64,000 bases of DNA from Humulus lupulus (Eukaryota; Streptophyta; Magnoliopsida; Rosales; Cannabaceae): positions 99,651,970-99,715,969 of the forward strand of contig NC_084798.1 of NCBI RefSeq assembly GCF_963169125.1. Direction: 5' to 3'. Of the stretch, positions 60,077-64,000 are shown one piece after another. The notes under the pieces are model-generated. The model was given only the letters and a program-made list of their open reading frames with translations. It was not told the DNA's origin and made no database searches. A program made the translations under genes and the position numbers. How positions within the stretch are numbered: the stretch's first letter is position 1; each line of letters starts with the position of its first letter.

Positions 60077-60679
60077 TGTTTACCCAAAAAATATTAACTT
60101 AATGACGTGGAAGAATTAACAAGCACGTGGGGTACACATCACCGTTTAGTTGAGTACGATCTGTTCGACCATCGATCAGAAGAGAGTACACTCAACAGAA
60201 AGCATATCTCATGGGCAACCAAGCTGGTCGCAGTATTTCAGATATCTTTTATAGATTTGTAATCTCGCAGTTATGTAATAATTGTAATTTCCATTATTAT
60301 TCATATAAACTTGTATTAAATGTAAATCGAGGCCCACCGGCCCATAAGGAACTCCTTGAGATTATAAATAAGAGTCAAAAAGCTCTAGAGAGGGGACTTT
60401 TGGACTTTTGAACTTTGGAATTCTGAGAGAGAATTAGAGTGTTTTTATCCACCAAAATTGTATTCAACCCAAAGCTTGTGAAACTCATGAACCCTAGTTC
60501 ATTGATCACACTTTTTTGGATTATACATCAATAAGAACACTAAGTGGACATAGGTTATTACCATCACTGAGGCCAAACCACTATAAATCTTTGGTGTCAT
60601 TTATCTTTTTGATCTTGATTTCATCTCTTTTTTATCGTTTTACTTGACTCCATGTCGTTGACCAGATCAAGGGTCAACA
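60077..60679 (+). repeat. 3' LTR of gypsy copy B
   Basis: 603 bp, partner of 39930-40533. TATAAATA is at 60363-60370. Ends GGGTCAACA, then the ACTAA duplicate. Confidence 0.93.
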
Positions 60680-60944
60680 ACTAATCTAAGGACTAACTTA
60701 TTTTTGAACATATAATCATATTTATATTCCACTGTGATTACGTCACTATAAATATGATTAACTATATGCTCAGGATTTAATAGAAGTTTATATTAAACAA
60801 ATGATCATGAAAATAAAACATGTGAGCAAAGTGATTGACCAAGCCAAAAATGATTTCTACTCTTTTATTGATAATAAAATGAGATTACAAAGAAATTGGA
60901 TATTAATTAGGGAATAAAACCCCAACAAACTCCAACTTGCACTA

Positions 60945-61646
60945 ATTAAAATTAATGCCTTAATTCTACTGATCCCATGTCCTTGATATGCTTATCAAGT
61001 GTAGCTTCTGGTAGTGTCTTTGTAAACAGATCCTCAAGATTTTCTTCAGATGCAATCTTCATAAGCTTCACATCTCCCCTGGTCACATATTCTCAAATTA
61101 TGTGATACTTCCTTTCTATATGCTTACTCCACTTGTGACTAAGAGGTTGTTTTGAGTTGGCTATCGCTCATGTGTTGTCATAGAACAACACAAGCGCTTT
61201 ATCCATATCTGGAATAACACCAAGATTTGAACAAAACTTCTTTAGCCAGACTATTTCCTTAGCTGCTTCAAACACAACTATGTACTCAACCTCCATGGTG
61301 GAATATGAGATTGTAGACTGCTTTATGCTTCTCCATATCATAGCTCCACCCCCAAGAGTAAACATCATTCCAGAAGTAGACTTCCCTGTCATCAACATCA
61401 GTCTAAAAGTCTGAGTCGGTGTAGCCTATAGGGTTTAGAACACCACCCTTGTAGATTAACATATAATCCCTAGTCTGCTTTAAATACTTTAGAATATGCT
61501 TAACAACTATCCAATGTTTCGGTCCTGGGTTTGACTGATACCATCTAACTACTCCCATTGCATAGCAGATATCTGGTCTATTACACAAGATAGCATACAT
61601 CAGACTTCCAACTTCAGATGCGTAAGGAACTTTTCTCATTGCATCT
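60945..61646 (-). pseudogene. pol: Ty1/copia pol, C-terminal RT-RNase H part
   Basis: From the right: MRKVPYASEVGSLMYAILCN, RPDICYAMGVVRWYQSNPG, HWIVVKHILKYLKQTRDYML, IGYTDSDF; then, after a stop, GGGAMIWRSIKQSTISYSTM, VEYIVVFEAAKEIVWLKKF and YDNT; then the end around HKWSKHIERKYH, EYVTRGDVKLMKIASEENLE and DLFTKTL-like sequence. These are copia RT tail and RNase H landmarks. Upstream RT, integrase and gag are missing at the right, where a copia gag piece of opposite orientation begins. Confidence 0.9.
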
Positions 61647-61648
61647 TC

Positions 61649-61797
61649 ATGGTGTTGAGTTCTACTTCTACCAAATATGATCTTGCTCATTTTAATGGCA
61701 ATGGTGATTTTTATCTCTGGAAAGAGAAGCTGAAGGCTTTTCTTATCCATCAAAATTTAGATGGAGCTTTGGAAGAGGAAACCAAATGGACAGAGAC
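61649..61797 (+). pseudogene. gag: Ty1/copia gag N-terminal piece, inverted relative to pol
   Basis: ATG at 61649 opens STSTKYDLAHFNGNGDFYLW, KEKLKAFLIHQNLDGALEEE and TKWTET, the typical N-terminus of copia Gag. It is on the plus strand, back to back with minus-strand copia pol, and is cut at 61,798 by the hAT terminus. Whether it comes from the same copia element is unknown. Confidence 0.82.
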
Positions 61798-62688
61798 TAG
61801 GGTTGAGCATCGGTCAGTTTGAGCAATTTTTTCATATTCTTAAATCCAGAATTCAATTTTCGGTTCGTATTGGTGCGATCCATAAATCGACCAACCAAAC
61901 CTATTATAGGAAAAAATTGACCATTTTGGACCGTGGTTTGGTTGATTAAATCGACCAAATAGATTTTTTTTAAAATATTAATTTTCATAATTTTCCATTT
62001 TTTGGCTTTTGTAATATGAAAATTATTCATTTAACTTGTTAACTTGAAGATTCAAAACCTAAATACATAGAACATAGTTACATCCACAAATTTGAATGTT
62101 TGAAACATAATTAAAAGTCCATAAGCATAACCTTAAATCACAACACATTATCAAAAGTGTAATGTCTATTGTTCAATCCAAGACAAGACACAATTAAAAC
62201 AAAAAGCATACAACCACAAATCACAACATATGGTTAAAGTTTAAACTTAAAGTCCAAAGTCCATAGTCCATTATAACACAAATTAAATCTATGTCTTGGT
62301 CGACTATAACACAAATCAAGTTCTAAAGAGTAGACAAAAAACAAAGTCCAATCCAAATTCCAGCATTCATTTCTTGGTTGTATCAAGCAACCATGACCAC
62401 CTACTCCTAAGACAAAAGAAAGAATAAAATTATAATGTATGACACATGCTACACAATACTTTTAAGAGAAATAAAGCTACTAAACTACAATCTTAGAATT
62501 CAACTAGTTACCTTGAGATTTCAGTTATTCTTATTCGTCCCACTCCTGCTCCCAAGCCCACTGCCAAGATTCTCAGGAGCATAGGTAATACACGAGCCAT
62601 CACCTAAAAATTCTTCAATTAATACAAATAAACTATAATATATATAAAAATATTTCAATTAGCATAAGCTATTAAGTAAATAAATACA

Positions 62689-63020
62689 TTAAAAAACTTG
62701 TTCACATGCCTCTAAACCATCAATCTCATCCATGGATTGTCGAAGCACAACATTCTCTTCTGACTCACAAGTATACCAATTTTTAGAAAAAATCAAAGCC
62801 TCCACCATCCTCGGGGTTAAGGAACTCCTAAATGAATCTAGGATTCTTCCACCAATATAAAAAGCTGATTTAGATGCTAATGTAGACATCTGAAAAACTA
62901 ATACATCATTTTCCATACGTGCAACTATTGGATACTTGAATCCATTATGTTTCCACCATTGTAGAATATCAAAGGAAGGATCAAGCTTCTCAACCAATCA
63001 CTTAAGTAGTATTCAAGATC
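62689..63020 (-). pseudogene. hAT transposase C-terminal dimerisation domain
   Basis: Reads DPSFDILQWWKHNGFKYP, ASKSAFYIGGRILDSFRSSL and TPRMVEALIFSKNWYTCES, the Dimer_Tnp_hAT domain of plant RICESLEEPER-like proteins. A frame change just before it (EYYLSD, then VEKLDPS) and about 300 bp of poor matches (63,020-63,325) separate it from the rest, so it is broken. Confidence 0.88.
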
Positions 63021-63325
63021 ATTTTCTTCAATGTAATCACTAAGCTATAGTTTCCCTTGAAGAAATGATTATGTAGTGGAATTGATAATAGGTTGAGATG
63101 GTTAAGACTGAGATTGAGATGGTTGAGCTTGAGATGACTGAGATGGTTGTTGTTGGTATTGTTGTTCATAAAAAGCATACAGCTGTGCCAAAGTATTTGT
63201 CACCAACTTTATAATTTTTTAGCCTCACTTGAAGTGTACACAAATTTGAAACCATGATTCACAACCTATAATGGATAAAGGATATTGGCAATAAATGTCA
63301 ACATATTCAGATTTTCAATCCTTCC

Positions 63326-64000
63326 CTAGTACTTGTCATACTTTCGTTTCATACTAACTTCCATACCCCCTAACAAAGTATCAGGATTATAAGCCATAGT
63401 AGTTAAATTAGCTTGAACCTTCAAAATATTCGAAAGGAATAGATTGGATGCGACATATAATGACCCACTAAATTGATTAGTAAGATCATAAAATCTCCTT
63501 AAAAAGTCAACAAATACAATTTCTTTTTTCCAGTCTAGGTTGGTTTGTGGGCCATCCATTCTTTCTTCGTCAAAGTACTTTGTGTAGTTCGCATCTGCTT
63601 CCAAATTCTTAAAACCCTTCATGAATTTGATAGAAGATTCTATCATCAAGTAGGTGAAGTTCCACATAGTAACCACATACAAGCATAATAAGGCTTTTGA
63701 TTCAATGTTTGTATCCTTGCAACTTTTTTTAAATCTTTTCAGTCTAATTGAAGATGACCGCACATATCTCGCCGCATTTCGAATACTTGAAATTGCATCA
63801 TTCAACTCTTTCAACCCATCAGTTACTATCAAATTCAAAATATGAGTTGAAGACCTCATATGGAACATAAAACCATTCAATGGAATGTTATTGTCTTTTT
63901 CCAACAAGTGCCCCTTCAATTTTCTAAGAGCAACGTCATTTGAGGAGGCATTGTCAACTGTCACTGCAAAAGTTGAGGAGATACCCCACTCATTAAGACA
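63326..64000 (-). pseudogene. hAT transposase catalytic region (RICESLEEPER-like), partial
   Basis: Reads TVDNASSNDVALRKLKGHL, FHMRSSTHILNLIVTDGLKE, AISSIRNAARYVRSSSIRLK, LDWKKEIVFVDFLRRFYDLT, FSGSLYVASNLFLSNILKVQ and SMKRKYDKY. In hAT family terms this is the RNase H-like core with the DUF4413-type insertion. The usual MRCCAHILNL reads MRSSTHILNL, and TRWNSTYLML reads VTMWNFTYLMI. The protein runs off the window edge; its BED zinc finger would lie beyond. Long open frame, but the missing link to its C-terminus argues against function. Confidence 0.88.

Larger units (their letters stand above)
39930..60679 (+). mobile_element. Ty3/gypsy Tat-type LTR retrotransposon, copy B, with two nested insertions
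   Basis: LTRs 39930-40533 and 60077-60679 (TGTTTACCC...GGTCAACA), flanked by perfect ACTAA at 39925-39929 and 60680-60684. PBS-like TGGTGCTTTCATTGAGAG is at 40537-40554 and a polypurine tract (aaacttggggggaaga) ends at 60076. The span is 20,750 bp because a 6.8 kb LTR element (42,764-49,554) lies between gag and protease, and a 2.35 kb solo LTR (54,537-56,888) lies in the antisense gene. Net length is about 11.6 kb, matching copy A. Gag, pol and antisense gene are collinear with copy A and broken by stops. Confidence 0.95.
38329..60927 (-). mobile_element. 3' LTR of a Ty1/copia element, split by gypsy copy B
   Basis: Ends are TGTTGGG at 38329 and CCCAACA at 60927, a TG...CA LTR with inverted ends. 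The parts 38329-39929 and 60685-60927 sum to about 1,840 bp once gypsy copy B and one ACTAA duplicate are removed. Next to 60927 the minus strand reads GTGCAAGTTGGAGTTTG into the LTR, a copia-like polypurine tract, and copia pol follows at 60,945-61,646. So this is the 3' LTR of a minus-strand element. The 5' LTR was not found. Confidence 0.82.
61798..64000 (-). mobile_element. hAT transposon, left end to window edge
   Basis: TAGGGTTGAGCATCGGTC at 61798 resembles hAT terminal repeats. The preceding acagagac (61790-61797) would be the 8-bp target duplicate; its partner is outside the window. A minus-strand hAT transposase is inside, with its N-terminus beyond 64,000. The element sits in the copia gag piece. 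61,798-62,688 is non-coding AT-rich 3' region. Confidence 0.8.

Noticed and set aside
1..64000. CRISPR arrays, bacterial operons, rRNA or tRNA genes
   Set aside because: No spaced direct repeats with unique spacers, no prokaryotic gene layout, and no tRNA cloverleaf or rRNA sequence was noticed by eye.

Overview
The window reads as nuclear DNA of a flowering plant, probably a eudicot. It is AT-rich, has intron-containing gene remnants (terpene synthase, clathrin heavy chain, CCCH zinc finger), and most of its length is layered plant transposable elements: Ty3/gypsy, Ty1/copia, CACTA and hAT. The species cannot be fixed from the sequence. No intact host gene was found; every gene-like region carries stops, frameshifts or missing exons.

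Layout. 1-0.8 kb: the last two exons of a TPS-a-like terpene synthase, with in-frame stops. 0.9-1.3 kb: a CACTA-type terminus with TAACAC/GTGTTA repeats. 4.5-11.2 kb (minus strand): clathrin heavy chain exons lie on both sides of a degraded CCCH zinc-finger gene, all in one orientation, as expected of a gene-capture or insertion mosaic. 12.0-31.7 kb: a CACTA (En/Spm) transposon on the minus strand with TNP2-type and Transposase_24-type genes. The second gene is split by an 11.7 kb Ty3/gypsy Tat-type element (13,106-24,777). 34.7-35.5 kb: two adjacent GC-rich minisatellites. 35.9-36.7 kb: a solo LTR with a perfect 5-bp target duplication.

38.3-64 kb is a nest. The oldest visible layer is a minus-strand copia element (3' LTR, then the end of pol). 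A second Tat-type gypsy element (39,930-60,679) sits inside that LTR. Inside this gypsy copy lie a 6.8 kb LTR element with an anomalous end structure (42,764-49,554) and a 2.35 kb solo LTR of the same LTR family (54,537-56,888). The copia pol piece abuts an oppositely oriented copia gag piece, which is in turn cut by a hAT transposon running off the right edge.

The two Tat-type gypsy copies share one plan: gag, protease, RT-RNase H, a second RNase H, integrase, then a multi-exon antisense gene before the 3' LTR with a domain like the plant 'putative gypsy type transposon' family. Both carry DTR instead of DTG at the protease active site. The most unusual structure is the 42,764-49,554 element. 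It has one full LTR, a PPT and a PBS, but its other end is only a 31-bp inverted copy of the LTR terminus, and it is still flanked by a perfect ATTTG duplication.
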